Of a stretch of 17,826 bases of DNA, positions 7,356-14,453 are shown in pieces. The position numbers and the translations under genes were made by a program. The stretch is taken from NCBI GenBank assembly GCA_031256695.1, contig JAIRQB010000206.1, positions 1-17,826 of the forward strand, read 5' to 3'. The notes under the pieces were generated by a model. That model saw only the letters and a list, made by a program, of their open reading frames with translations. It did no database searches and had not been told where the DNA came from. Numbering within the stretch: position 1 is the stretch's first letter; each line of letters begins with the position of its first letter. The stretch is from Elusimicrobiota bacterium (GTDB lineage Bacteria > Elusimicrobiota > Endomicrobiia > Endomicrobiales > Endomicrobiaceae).

Positions 7356-8195
7356 TTAATCCATCGGCTTAAAACTTACGGCTATGCCGGCAGGCGTTAC
7401 TAAAATAGGCACTGCGCTGACGACAGTCTTAATCTTCGTTTGGGATTCTACAATGCCACATATTCCCATTGCCGCCGAAGTTCCTCCGACAAGATATATT
7501 TCGCTTACATTAAATCCTTCTAACCCATTCTTGATAATTGTCCCCATCTTTTGCAAGACAGGAGCGACTACCGCAAGATTAGATTTCCCTTTTCCCGGCT
7601 CTTGTTTTAGTTTCTCGGCTTCCTCAAAACTTATTCCGTAATGACCCGCAAGAACCAAACTGACATGGGTCCCGCCCGTAGGCTCGTCAAAAGTGTGTAT
7701 CACTTTTCCGTCTTGCACTACTGCGACGCCCGTTGTGCCACCGCCAATATCTACTATGGCGCCGTTTTTTACTCCAAGCACTAAATTGGCTGCGCTCGGT
7801 TCGTCCATAACTACTGTCGTTTCAAGCCCTGCGCCATATGCCACATACTTATGAGTGTCAGTGTCTCTGCTTGAAGTGCCGGGCGGAACGGCAATAGCCG
7901 TTTGCGTCAGTTCAACTCCCAACGTCTTTTCTAATGAATTTTTCAAATTACGGGTGATAGCCATCGCCTTGCCATAATCTACTACCAAACCATCTTTTAC
8001 TACTTGGGCAAATTCTCTTGCAACTGCAAGAGGGCGATTATTTTTGCCCAAAACAACTAAAACAATTGAAGCCGTCCCAAGGTCAAGCCCAACTTTGAGA
8101 GGCTCTCCATCTTCAGGCTTTAAAGGATTTATAAGAGTTTCTTCTAATTTCAGCAAAAACTCTTCGGGATTTTTCAAAAAATCATTTTCCATCAT
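7356..8195 (-). CDS. eutJ: EutJ, Hsp70-like compartment protein
   Basis: A 279-residue actin/Hsp70-fold protein matching EutJ, a presumed chaperone of the ethanolamine compartment whose substrate is not established. The nucleotide-binding loops are VGLDLGTA (residues 35-42) and IVDIGGGTTG (147-156), and VGGTSAAMGI lies near residue 237. As usual for EutJ, the peptide-binding half of true Hsp70 is absent. The N-terminal stretch LKNPEEFLLKLEETL (7-21) is helical and amphipathic. Two adjacent ATGs (8195 and 8192) can serve as start; an AAAGAG site precedes both. It follows the second eutM by 20 bases. Family secure; mechanism unknown. Confidence 0.93.
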   Translation of the reverse strand: MMENDFLKNPEEFLLKLEETLINPLKPEDGEPLKVGLDLGTASIVLVVLGKNNRPLAVAREFAQVVKDGLVVDYGKAMAITRNLKNSLEKTLGVELTQTAIAVPPGTSSRDTDTHKYVAYGAGLETTVVMDEPSAANLVLGVKNGAIVDIGGGTTGVAVVQDGKVIHTFDEPTGGTHVSLVLAGHYGISFEEAEKLKQEPGKGKSNLAVVAPVLQKMGTIIKNGLEGFNVSEIYLVGGTSAAMGICGIVESQTKIKTVVSAVPILVTPAGIAVSFKPMD

Positions 8196-8215
8196 TTCGC
8201 TCTTTGAATAATCCT

Positions 8216-8500
8216 CTATCCCTGTTTAGGAAGAATCATTTCAACTTCGCCATGAGGACGAGGTATGACATGAACGCTTACTAATTCGCCTATTCTGCCT
8301 GCAGCCGCCGCGCCGGCATCTGTCGCCGCTTTCACCGCGCCTACATCTCCGCGAACAAAAACTGAAACCAACCCGCCGCCTACATGAACTTTGCCGGTTA
8401 GAGACACATTTGCCGCTTTCACCATAGCATCAGCGGCTTCTATCGCCGCTACTAAACCTTTTGTTTCAATCATTCCTAATGCTTGCTGTGTTTCTGCCAT
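8216..8500 (-). CDS. eutM: EutM/PduA-type hexameric BMC shell protein, copy 2
   Basis: A 94-residue single-domain BMC protein, typical of hexamers that tile the shell facets and whose central pore (here near VHVGGGLVSV, residues 39-48) passes small polar substrates. Over residues 1-94 it is identical to the gene just upstream. The DNA differs at six bases in about 281, all silent. It lacks the four residues that end the other copy because a stop codon follows PKQG. Its own AGGAGG site lies 8 bases before the ATG. Together the two copies are likely to supply most shell subunits. Confidence 0.95.
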   Translation of the reverse strand: MAETQQALGMIETKGLVAAIEAADAMVKAANVSLTGKVHVGGGLVSVFVRGDVGAVKAATDAGAAAAGRIGELVSVHVIPRPHGEVEMILPKQG

Positions 8501-8871
8501 TTTAATCGCCTCCTTATTTTGAAACTTTTAACTCCTAACTACAATTAAAACTATTTTAAATCAACCTCTACGTCTTATTCTGCCGAACTTCCCTGTTTAG
8601 GAAGAATCATTTCAACTTCGCCGTGAGGACGAGGTATGACGTGAACGCTTACTAATTCGCCTATTCTGCCTGCAGCCGCCGCGCCGGCATCTGTCGCCGC
8701 TTTCACCGCGCCTACATCTCCGCGAACAAAAACTGAAACCAACCCGCCGCCTACGTGAACTTTGCCGGTTAGAGACACATTTGCCGCTTTTACCATAGCA
8801 TCAGCGGCTTCTATCGCCGCCACTAAACCTTTTGTTTCAATCATTCCTAATGCCTGCTGTGTTTCTGCCAT
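8220..8871 (-). repeat. Tandem gene duplication (eutM pair)
   Basis: Segments 8220-8500 and 8591-8871 are about 98% identical (six substitutions counted by eye, all synonymous), offset by 371 bases. The 74-base spacer and the C-terminal ends are not conserved. Confidence 0.93.
8575..8871 (-). CDS. eutM: EutM/PduA-type hexameric BMC shell protein, copy 1
   Basis: A 98-residue BMC shell protein. Its first 94 residues equal those of the next gene, and it ends with four extra residues (SSAE). I start it at the ATG at 8869-8871, not the ATG at 8877. The AGGAGG site (8880-8885) is 8 bases from the former and only 2 from the latter, and the start then matches the second copy. It follows eutE by 18 bases. 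The GELVSVHVIPRPHGE segment (residues 73-87) is the EutM signature. The short acidic tail might be an alternative C-terminal cap or a remnant left when the duplicate was made. Confidence 0.95.
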   Translation of the reverse strand: MAETQQALGMIETKGLVAAIEAADAMVKAANVSLTGKVHVGGGLVSVFVRGDVGAVKAATDAGAAAAGRIGELVSVHVIPRPHGEVEMILPKQGSSAE

Positions 8872-8879
8872 TATCATTT

Positions 8880-8885
8880 CCTCCT
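8880..8885 (-). promoter_or_regulatory. Ribosome-binding site that fixes the first eutM start
   Basis: AGGAGG lies 8 bases from the ATG at 8871 and 2 bases from the ATG at 8877. The spacing supports the downstream start. Confidence 0.75.
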
Positions 8886-8889
8886 ATAT

Positions 8890-10392
8890 CTAAATAATTG
8901 AGCCGTTTTTTAGACTCTTTACTACCGTTGCTATTAGTATTGACAGTTCTTCTTTACTGAGATTTAGTCCTACTGTAGAACTCTGAGTATTTACGCCCTC
9001 TGCTTGCGAAATTTGGCTCTGCCCTCTCAATTCCTCTATTTCTCTAACTCCATATGCTATGCGCCGTATATTTATAAGATGCAAAGGACTGATATTGTCA
9101 GAACTTGCATTCTTTCCTACTGCGCCACATCCGAGCGTAAGAGAAGGAACAAGATTGGTCGTAGCTCCCACTCCAGCAAGAGCCGCAGGCGAATTGACTA
9201 TTAAACGCGAAACGGGTTTCTTTAAGCCGAATTCGCAAATAACTTTTTCATCACGCGAATGTATGCTCATAGTATGACCCGCGCCCTCGGCGTTTAAAAT
9301 TTCAATACAACGCTCGCAGGCTTTTTCCCAATTTTCCTCAACATAAAAACCCAAAACCGGCATAAGTTTTTCTTTTGAGTATGGGAATTTTGGACCTACG
9401 CGCGTTTCTTCGCCAAGCAAAACCCGCGTCCCTTTTGGAACGCTAATGCCAGCCGCCTTTGCAATATACTCGGCAGGGCGTCCGACAAGTTTGGCATTCA
9501 TTGTTCCGCCGGGTCCCATAAGTATTTTTTCTACTTTTTCAGAATCCCCGGGCGGCAAGAAATACCCGCCTTGTCTTTGAACCTCGTCCATTACCTCTTT
9601 GCGTATACAGGCTTCAGTCACAATAGATTGTTCTGAAGCGCAAATTGTTCCGTTATCAAAGGTTTTGGAATCAAATATCCTCTTTACAGCCAAAGGAATA
9701 TCAGCGCTTTTTTCTATAAAAGACGGTCCGTTTCCTGGTCCGACCCCGAGAGCCGGCGTGCCAGAACTGTATGCCGCGTGAACCATAGCGCTACCGCCGG
9801 TCGCAAGTATAAGCGAAATATCTTTGCTCCTCATAAGGCAATCCGTAGCCTCTTTTGTAGGAGTCGGTATTACGCTTACCAAATCCGGCGAAAAACCTTC
9901 TCTTTCTATTGTTGCCCTTATAATTTTTACCGTAGCCAAAATAGCGTTTTTAGCGCTTGGGTGCGGAGAAAATATAATAGCGCAACCTGCTTTAAGAGCA
10001 ATAAGAGACTTGAAAATAGTAGTTGAAGTCGGATTTGTTGAAGGAATAAGACCCGCTATCACGCCTACAGGCACTCCCACTTCAATAATTTTGTTTTTGT
10101 CATCTTGATTGATAACTCCAACAGTTCTGATGTCTTTGATATATTCATAGACGCTCTTTGAAGCAAAGAGATTTTTGATAACTTTATCTTCCCATTTTCC
10201 GAACCCAGTCTCTTCATTTGCGAGTTTAGCAAGAGGAATTGCTTGCAACTCTGTCGCTTTTGCAACAGCGGTTACGAGTTTATCTACAGTTGATTGATCG
10301 CATTCTTTATAAAGAGACTGCGCTCTTTTAGCAAGACTGATTAAATCTCTTGTTTCTTGCACTGAAATAAGATCAATATCGTGAAGTTCCAC
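8890..10392 (-). CDS. eutE: EutE, CoA-acylating acetaldehyde dehydrogenase
   Basis: A 500-residue aldehyde dehydrogenase of the acylating (EutE/AdhE N-terminal) type. It oxidizes acetaldehyde to acetyl-CoA with NAD and CoA inside the compartment. The catalytic cysteine is C251 in DNGTICASEQ. IPSTNPT (116-122) and GVGPGNGPSF (216-225) are family blocks. The C-terminus (NLSKEELSILIATVVKSLK, 477-495) is an amphipathic helix after a loose linker, resembling a compartment-targeting peptide; in E. coli EutE such a helix is at the N-terminus. The start is GTG, supported by AGGAGA six bases upstream. It lies 14 bases after the tailed BMC gene. A BMC dehydrogenase acting on another aldehyde is conceivable, but EutBC in the same operon makes acetaldehyde the expected substrate. 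Confidence 0.93.
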   Translation of the reverse strand: MELHDIDLISVQETRDLISLAKRAQSLYKECDQSTVDKLVTAVAKATELQAIPLAKLANEETGFGKWEDKVIKNLFASKSVYEYIKDIRTVGVINQDDKNKIIEVGVPVGVIAGLIPSTNPTSTTIFKSLIALKAGCAIIFSPHPSAKNAILATVKIIRATIEREGFSPDLVSVIPTPTKEATDCLMRSKDISLILATGGSAMVHAAYSSGTPALGVGPGNGPSFIEKSADIPLAVKRIFDSKTFDNGTICASEQSIVTEACIRKEVMDEVQRQGGYFLPPGDSEKVEKILMGPGGTMNAKLVGRPAEYIAKAAGISVPKGTRVLLGEETRVGPKFPYSKEKLMPVLGFYVEENWEKACERCIEILNAEGAGHTMSIHSRDEKVICEFGLKKPVSRLIVNSPAALAGVGATTNLVPSLTLGCGAVGKNASSDNISPLHLINIRRIAYGVREIEELRGQSQISQAEGVNTQSSTVGLNLSKEELSILIATVVKSLKNGSII

Positions 10393-10406
10393 TGTATTTC
10401 TCCTAA

Positions 10407-11129
10407 TTATTTTCTGTTGCCGCGCCGTCTCGCCCTGCGATTTCTATTTTTTGGATTGAATTTTTGCTGGGCTTGACTATTGCTGTTGACTTGCTGCGCT
10501 GGCAATTTTTGAACTTTTTCTTCAATATCTGCTTTCTTTTGCGCCTTGTTTTCAATTATAGGCAAAACAGGCGCTGTTTGCTTTTTCTCTTCAATAGGCG
10601 GCTTTATTTTATCTTCCACAATGGGAAAAGTTACTTTGCTTTCAACAGTAGGCAAAGGTAACTTGCTTTCTGCTATCGGCAAATCTGTTTTAGTTTCCTC
10701 AAGCGATAAAGCGGTTTGTTTAGGTTTTGGCTCAGATGCTGCGCTTTTAGGCGCATTATTTGTTGCCACCGCTTTTTTCTCTTTCATAACTGCCGTAACT
10801 TTAGGCTTATTTTCTTGTGGGAAAACATTTGAAAAACCGCCGCTTGGAGGATTCGTTCCATTGTCAATGATAGACCAAACTTCATCGGCAAGACGCGGAA
10901 TGAGGTGAATTGAGCCGACCGCATTCATCCGCTCCAACACTGATTTTGCGGCATCAAGAGCGGCTCGCATAGCGCCTACATCGCCAATTAAAGTGACGGC
11001 ATTTAAACCGCCACCTACAAAATAACTGGCTTTAAGAGTTACTGAGGCGCATTTTATTGCGCTATCAACTGCTTCAATAAGACAAGTGCGTCCCTCAGTT
11101 TCTATGATACCAAGCGCTGAACCTTTCAC
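10407..11129 (-). CDS. BMC shell protein with long repeat-bearing basic C-terminal tail
   Basis: 240 residues. Residues 1-90 form a BMC domain (ALGIIETEGR near the start, FVGGGLNAVTLIGDVGA at 38-54, SIHLIPR at 73-79). The other 150 residues look disordered. They include a Lys/Ala/Pro-rich stretch, then about five copies of a nine-residue unit around xPIxExK (149-196), and an end with nine basic residues in sixteen (225-240, including RRARRRGNRK). EutK of enterobacteria is also a BMC domain with an added C-terminal domain suspected to bind nucleic acid, but that domain is a winged helix, and nothing like it is seen here. The start is GTG behind AAGGAGG. It occupies a position near eutL similar to eutK, so it may be a divergent functional counterpart. 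The tail's partner, possibly RNA or an enzyme, is unknown. Confidence 0.85.
   Translation of the reverse strand: MKGSALGIIETEGRTCLIEAVDSAIKCASVTLKASYFVGGGLNAVTLIGDVGAMRAALDAAKSVLERMNAVGSIHLIPRLADEVWSIIDNGTNPPSGGFSNVFPQENKPKVTAVMKEKKAVATNNAPKSAASEPKPKQTALSLEETKTDLPIAESKLPLPTVESKVTFPIVEDKIKPPIEEKKQTAPVLPIIENKAQKKADIEEKVQKLPAQQVNSNSQAQQKFNPKNRNRRARRRGNRK
10542..10685 (-). repeat. Degenerate nine-codon repeats in the BMC tail
   Basis: The reading frame encodes about five units resembling LPIAESK (DLPIAESKL, PLPTVESKV, TFPIVEDKI, KPPIEEKKQ, VLPIIENKA). The DNA units are about 27 bases and have diverged. Charge and Pro spacing are conserved more than sequence. Confidence 0.75.
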
Positions 11130-11175
11130 TATATCCTCCTTCGCCTAAACGAAAGCCTGCCTATTTACTTGAAAT

Positions 11176-11832
11176 TTAGTATGCCGTCGGATTGTCGGCG
11201 ATAAATTTTACCGCTTCGGCAAAAGCATCACAGGCAGCCTTACAAGCAGACTGACTCCCCGTCAAAAGACCGCCGCCAAAATTCGTTTCAGAAGGCGGTC
11301 CGTAAAATGCGGCAAGTTTTACATCTGCCGCTTTTAAAGCCGCATCTAAAGAATACATCGCTTCCAAAGGCGCCGCTATAAGATACGCTATAGCATCGCC
11401 TTCTTTTACGCCGGCTATTTTTGACAAATAACTGCCCGTGCGGGAAATGCAATGAGCATAATAGGGAATAGTATTGTCTTCATTGGCGGACACAAACCAC
11501 GCTTCCTCATTTACAAATTGCGTAATTACATTGAGACCGCTTCTGACTTCAGCGGGATTTGGACCTGCTATAATCCCTAAAATTTCACCCGCCAATTTGG
11601 TATTTGCATTTGCCGCGCCTGCATAAAAGGACCTGGCATATACAACCTCAACATCGGCTTTTTTTGTAGCCTCGTCAAGAGCCGTATACGTCACATCATC
11701 GCAATCTGCCGTGACAAGCCCCAAACTCTTCTGTCCGGGTTTAAGTTTAAAACTTTCAATTAAATCCGGGCTTACATTTGGGATAATTTTTACTGCAAGG
11801 ATTGAAGCCTTTAATGGATCATTTTTAGCCAT
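11176..11832 (-). CDS. eutL: EutL, trimeric tandem-BMC shell protein
   Basis: A 218-residue EutL, the usual length (about 219). It has two permuted BMC domains that form a pseudohexameric trimer with a gated central pore. Close matches to the family include LGLVTADCDDVTYTALDEATK (split around residue 37), FYAGAANA (67-74), GPNPAEVRSGL (89-99) and GSQSACKAACDAF near 192. The start follows GAGGTG with a 7-base spacer, and the gap to eutC is 18 bases. EutL is thought to admit larger molecules such as cobalamin or ethanolamine. Secure. Confidence 0.95.
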   Translation of the reverse strand: MAKNDPLKASILAVKIIPNVSPDLIESFKLKPGQKSLGLVTADCDDVTYTALDEATKKADVEVVYARSFYAGAANANTKLAGEILGIIAGPNPAEVRSGLNVITQFVNEEAWFVSANEDNTIPYYAHCISRTGSYLSKIAGVKEGDAIAYLIAAPLEAMYSLDAALKAADVKLAAFYGPPSETNFGGGLLTGSQSACKAACDAFAEAVKFIADNPTAY

Positions 11833-11850
11833 TTTATTTCACCTCATTTT

Positions 11851-12732
11851 TTAAAGTTTTAGATCTATGCCGCTTGTTTTGGTATCAAGCATTTTCTTGA
11901 TAATATCGGCAATATATCCGCCCGCCTCAACGGCAGGAGTTCCGCCTTTATGAATATTTGAAACCACAGTCCTTCTGGCTTCAGGCATATCCACAGTAGC
12001 CTTATACGCCATATAGGCTGACATACTTTCTGCTGTAAGCAAGCCGGGGCGTTCGCCGATAAGAGTCACTATAACTTCCGCTCCAGTAGCCTCAGATATT
12101 GCATCTTGAGCGCCTACGCGTCCGTATTGAACAAAGAAAGGCGCAGAAGGTTTGATGCCGTGCCTCTGCAAACCATCGCTGATAGCCTTATACGTATCCA
12201 TAGCATTAGTCAAAACAGCAGTTGTAGAAAGACCGTCTGCTATATAAATGACTACTTTATTGTTGCCACCGACGCAACTCTTAATTTTTTGGAGTTCGTC
12301 AGAAGTGAAACGGCGACCGAGGTCAGGTCTTGTAAGATATGTGTCTTTATTGTCGCATTCTGTTTTAAAACGCTCCAAATTATTGCTCTTTACCCAATCC
12401 TCTGATACATCTGTAAATACTGCGTCCATAGCAGTGGCGTGGTCGGCGCGGAAACGCAATAATGTTGAAGTAAGATAGCGCGGACCTGCGCGCCATACTG
12501 CGATACGAGCCGGCGATACTTTTCTCATAGCCTTTAAAGCGTCAAGATTATGAGGATTTGGAACATTGATAATTTCTTTCAAGTCAATAGTTCCTAAATC
12601 AGGCAACATTTCGCCATTGTCGGCTTTAGAGGCTTGAGCGCTATAAGCGGGAGCAGATGAAGCGCCACTTTTGCCACTCATTTCAGTCAATATCATCTCT
12701 ACTGCTTTTTTAAGTTCGGATTCTGAAATCAT
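11851..12732 (-). CDS. eutC: EutC, ethanolamine ammonia-lyase small subunit
   Basis: The 293-residue small subunit (E. coli 295) of AdoCbl-dependent ethanolamine ammonia-lyase. It completes the cobalamin site on EutB. Blocks such as SPARIAVWRAGPRYLT (about residues 73-88), FRADHA, VIYIADGLS and LIGERPGLLTAESMSAYM match the family. The N-terminus (ESELKKAVEMILTEM, 4-18) is amphipathic, as is the known targeting region of EutC. The ribosome-binding site is an unusual G-run (GAAGGGGG) 7-8 bases from the ATG. Upstream, a hairpin fills the 55-base spacer to eutB. Secure. Confidence 0.95.
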   Translation of the reverse strand: MISESELKKAVEMILTEMSGKSGASSAPAYSAQASKADNGEMLPDLGTIDLKEIINVPNPHNLDALKAMRKVSPARIAVWRAGPRYLTSTLLRFRADHATAMDAVFTDVSEDWVKSNNLERFKTECDNKDTYLTRPDLGRRFTSDELQKIKSCVGGNNKVVIYIADGLSTTAVLTNAMDTYKAISDGLQRHGIKPSAPFFVQYGRVGAQDAISEATGAEVIVTLIGERPGLLTAESMSAYMAYKATVDMPEARRTVVSNIHKGGTPAVEAGGYIADIIKKMLDTKTSGIDLKL

Positions 12733-12748
12733 TATTATTACCCCCTTC

Positions 12749-12782
12749 GGCAGATAACGTTAAACTAAACGTTATATCCGCC
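12749..12782 (-). repeat. Hairpin between eutB and eutC
   Basis: ATAACGTT (12754-12761) pairs perfectly with AACGTTAT (12768-12775) around a six-base loop. Outer GGC/GCC pairs extend it. No U-tract follows on the minus strand, so it is not a typical terminator. It could protect mRNA ends or mark a processing site. Confidence 0.55.
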
Positions 12783-12787
12783 AGAAT

Positions 12788-14149
12788 TTAAATAAAAATT
12801 GACGGATCGCCTGCGCGTTCCGTTAAACGTCCATTTTCCAAAATACCCATTTTCTCGCACCAAGCGGCAAATTCAGGGATAGGCGTAAGACCGAGCAACT
12901 GTCTTAAAGACGGCGCATCGTGATAACTTGTGCATTGATAGTTCAACATCACATCGTCGCCGTGAGGAATGCCCATAAAATAATTGCATCCCGCATTAGT
13001 TAAGAGTATTGCAAGGTTTTCTACATCATTCTGGTCTGCTTTGGCGTGATTTGTATAACAGGCATCGCAACCCATTGATATGCCGGTGAGTTTCCCCATA
13101 AAATGGTCTTCAAGACCCGCTCTTATAATTTGTTTGGAATTATAAAGATACTCAGGTCCTATAAAACCTACAACTGTATTTACGAGGAAAGGGCTATATC
13201 TCTTTGCAAAGCCGTAACAACGCGCTTCCATTACAACTTGGTCTGCGCCAAAATGAGCATCGGCTGACAACTCAGAACCTTGCCCTGTTTCAAAATACAT
13301 AACATTAGGTCCTACGGCAGTGCCTTGGTGCAAAGCCAAATCATATGCTTCGTCCATAATAGCCATAGAAATGCCAAAAGCTTCGTTTCCTTTTTGACTT
13401 CCTGCTATGCTTTGGAAAATAAGGTCGGTAGGGGCGCCTTTTCTGATAGCCGCCATCTGGTCTGTTACGTGCGCTAAAACGCAGATTTGGGTGGGAATTT
13501 GAAGTTTTTGTTTGATTTCATTGAATTTATCAAGGACGGCTTTTGTATTGTCAGCCGTGCCTTCCACTGGGTTTAATCCTATTACAGCATCGCCGCAACC
13601 GTAAGAAAGCCCTTCATAAACCGACGCGGTGATAGCATCAAGATTATCTACGGGGTCATTTGGCTGAAGCCTTATGCCGAGCGTTCCTTCGCAACCTATA
13701 GTGGTATTACAATGAGCGCTTATGCGCACTTTCCGAGCCGCATAAACCAAATCCATATTTGTCATCAATTTGGCTACGCCGGCTACAACTTCCGAAGTAA
13801 GTCCTCTGCTTACGCGTTTGATTGATTCCGCATTAGAATTGTCAGATAAAAGCCATTCGCGGAATTCAGCCATACTCCAATTTCTGATTTCGCCGTAAAT
13901 CTTTTCATTGACGGCATCTTGAATAATACGCGTTACTTCATCGCTTTCATATGGGACTGCCGGGTTTTCTCTCAAATCAGAGATTTTTAGATTAGCGAGA
14001 ACTTGTTTAGCGGCAACGCATTCTGCTGCTGTTGAAGCCGCAATGCCGGCAAGATGGTCGCCTGAGCGATCTTCATTGGCTTTAGCAAGGACATCTTTGA
14101 CGTCTTTGAACTGATATACTTTGTCAAACAACTTAGTTTTCAGTATCAC
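12788..14149 (-). CDS. eutB: EutB, ethanolamine ammonia-lyase large subunit
   Basis: The 453-residue catalytic subunit, exactly the length of E. coli EutB. With EutC and AdoCbl it converts ethanolamine to acetaldehyde and ammonia. The substrate-contact residues known in E. coli EutB fall at the same numbers here: R160, Q162, N193, E287 and D362. The start is GTG at 14147-14149, with AGGAGG 9 bases before it; MILKTKLFDKVYQFKD at the start matches the family. It is the first gene of the operon, behind the promoter and cobalamin riboswitch. Secure. Confidence 0.97.
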   Translation of the reverse strand: MILKTKLFDKVYQFKDVKDVLAKANEDRSGDHLAGIAASTAAECVAAKQVLANLKISDLRENPAVPYESDEVTRIIQDAVNEKIYGEIRNWSMAEFREWLLSDNSNAESIKRVSRGLTSEVVAGVAKLMTNMDLVYAARKVRISAHCNTTIGCEGTLGIRLQPNDPVDNLDAITASVYEGLSYGCGDAVIGLNPVEGTADNTKAVLDKFNEIKQKLQIPTQICVLAHVTDQMAAIRKGAPTDLIFQSIAGSQKGNEAFGISMAIMDEAYDLALHQGTAVGPNVMYFETGQGSELSADAHFGADQVVMEARCYGFAKRYSPFLVNTVVGFIGPEYLYNSKQIIRAGLEDHFMGKLTGISMGCDACYTNHAKADQNDVENLAILLTNAGCNYFMGIPHGDDVMLNYQCTSYHDAPSLRQLLGLTPIPEFAAWCEKMGILENGRLTERAGDPSIFI

Positions 14150-14163
14150 GGAAGTTTACCTCC
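14150..14163 (-). promoter_or_regulatory. Possible Shine-Dalgarno-masking hairpin of eutB
   Basis: In the RNA, GGAGG (the eutB ribosome-binding site) can pair with CUUCC next to the GUG start, with a UAAA loop (5 pairs, one G-U). The stem is short, so stability is uncertain. It could serve as the riboswitch output. Confidence 0.4.
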
Positions 14164-14198
14164 TTTTGGTTTAGTATAAAGCGTAAAATTTTACGCTC

Positions 14199-14327
14199 AA
14201 ATCACACTTCAACCTTCGTGAAGTTTCCCGTGATTTTGTTGAGAGATTGTTTTCCGGCTTGAGACTTTTAAATCTTTTACGGTGGCGGGACCGCCCTTGA
14301 TTTCCACAAGATTGCCAATCTCTCAAC
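14199..14327 (-). promoter_or_regulatory. Cobalamin riboswitch in the eutB leader
   Basis: On the minus strand a perfect 12-bp closing stem (14316-14327 with 14238-14249) encloses features of the cobalamin riboswitch core: CUUG-UGGAAAU-CAAG, the conserved GGGCGGUCCCGCCACCGUAA block (14277-14296), and AAGCCGGAAAAC before the closing strand. A downstream hairpin (AAAUCAC 14230-14236 with GUGAUUU 14199-14205, plus ACUUC/GAAGU inside) fits the P13 arm, whose GGGA bulge could pair with UCCC of the core. The core is short, with some peripheral helices missing. It lies about 50 bases before eutB, encoding an AdoCbl enzyme, so AdoCbl is the probable ligand. Whether binding turns the operon on or off cannot be read directly. 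Confidence 0.9.
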
Positions 14328-14400
14328 GCTTTTATTTTTATAAGACTATTTCAAAATATCTAAACTGCTTAAAGAACAAACTGCTTTCAACTTCATTTTT

Positions 14401-14429
14401 ATGCTATTTAAGAAAACTTTTTTTGTCAA
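14401..14429 (-). promoter_or_regulatory. Promoter of the EUT operon
   Basis: TTGACA (14424-14429) and TAGCAT (14401-14406) are 17 bases apart on the minus strand. The -35 is perfect and the -10 matches 4 of 6. It begins 25 bases past the porin stop. A start near 14394 gives a leader of about 245 bases that holds the whole riboswitch. No terminator separates the porin, so some read-through is possible. Confidence 0.65.
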
Positions 14430-14453
14430 ATGCAAAACGGCTTTGAACTAAAA

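Noticed and set aside
8872..8877. Upstream ATG as start of the first eutM
   Set aside because: Only 2 bases from the ribosome-binding site, and the downstream ATG gives the same start as the second copy.
14180..14197. AGCGTAAAATTTTACGCT palindrome as a transcription terminator of the riboswitch
   Set aside because: A perfect 18-base palindrome, but after it on the minus strand there is only a short broken U-run (TTATAC), so termination is unlikely. It might be a structural spacer or a protein site.
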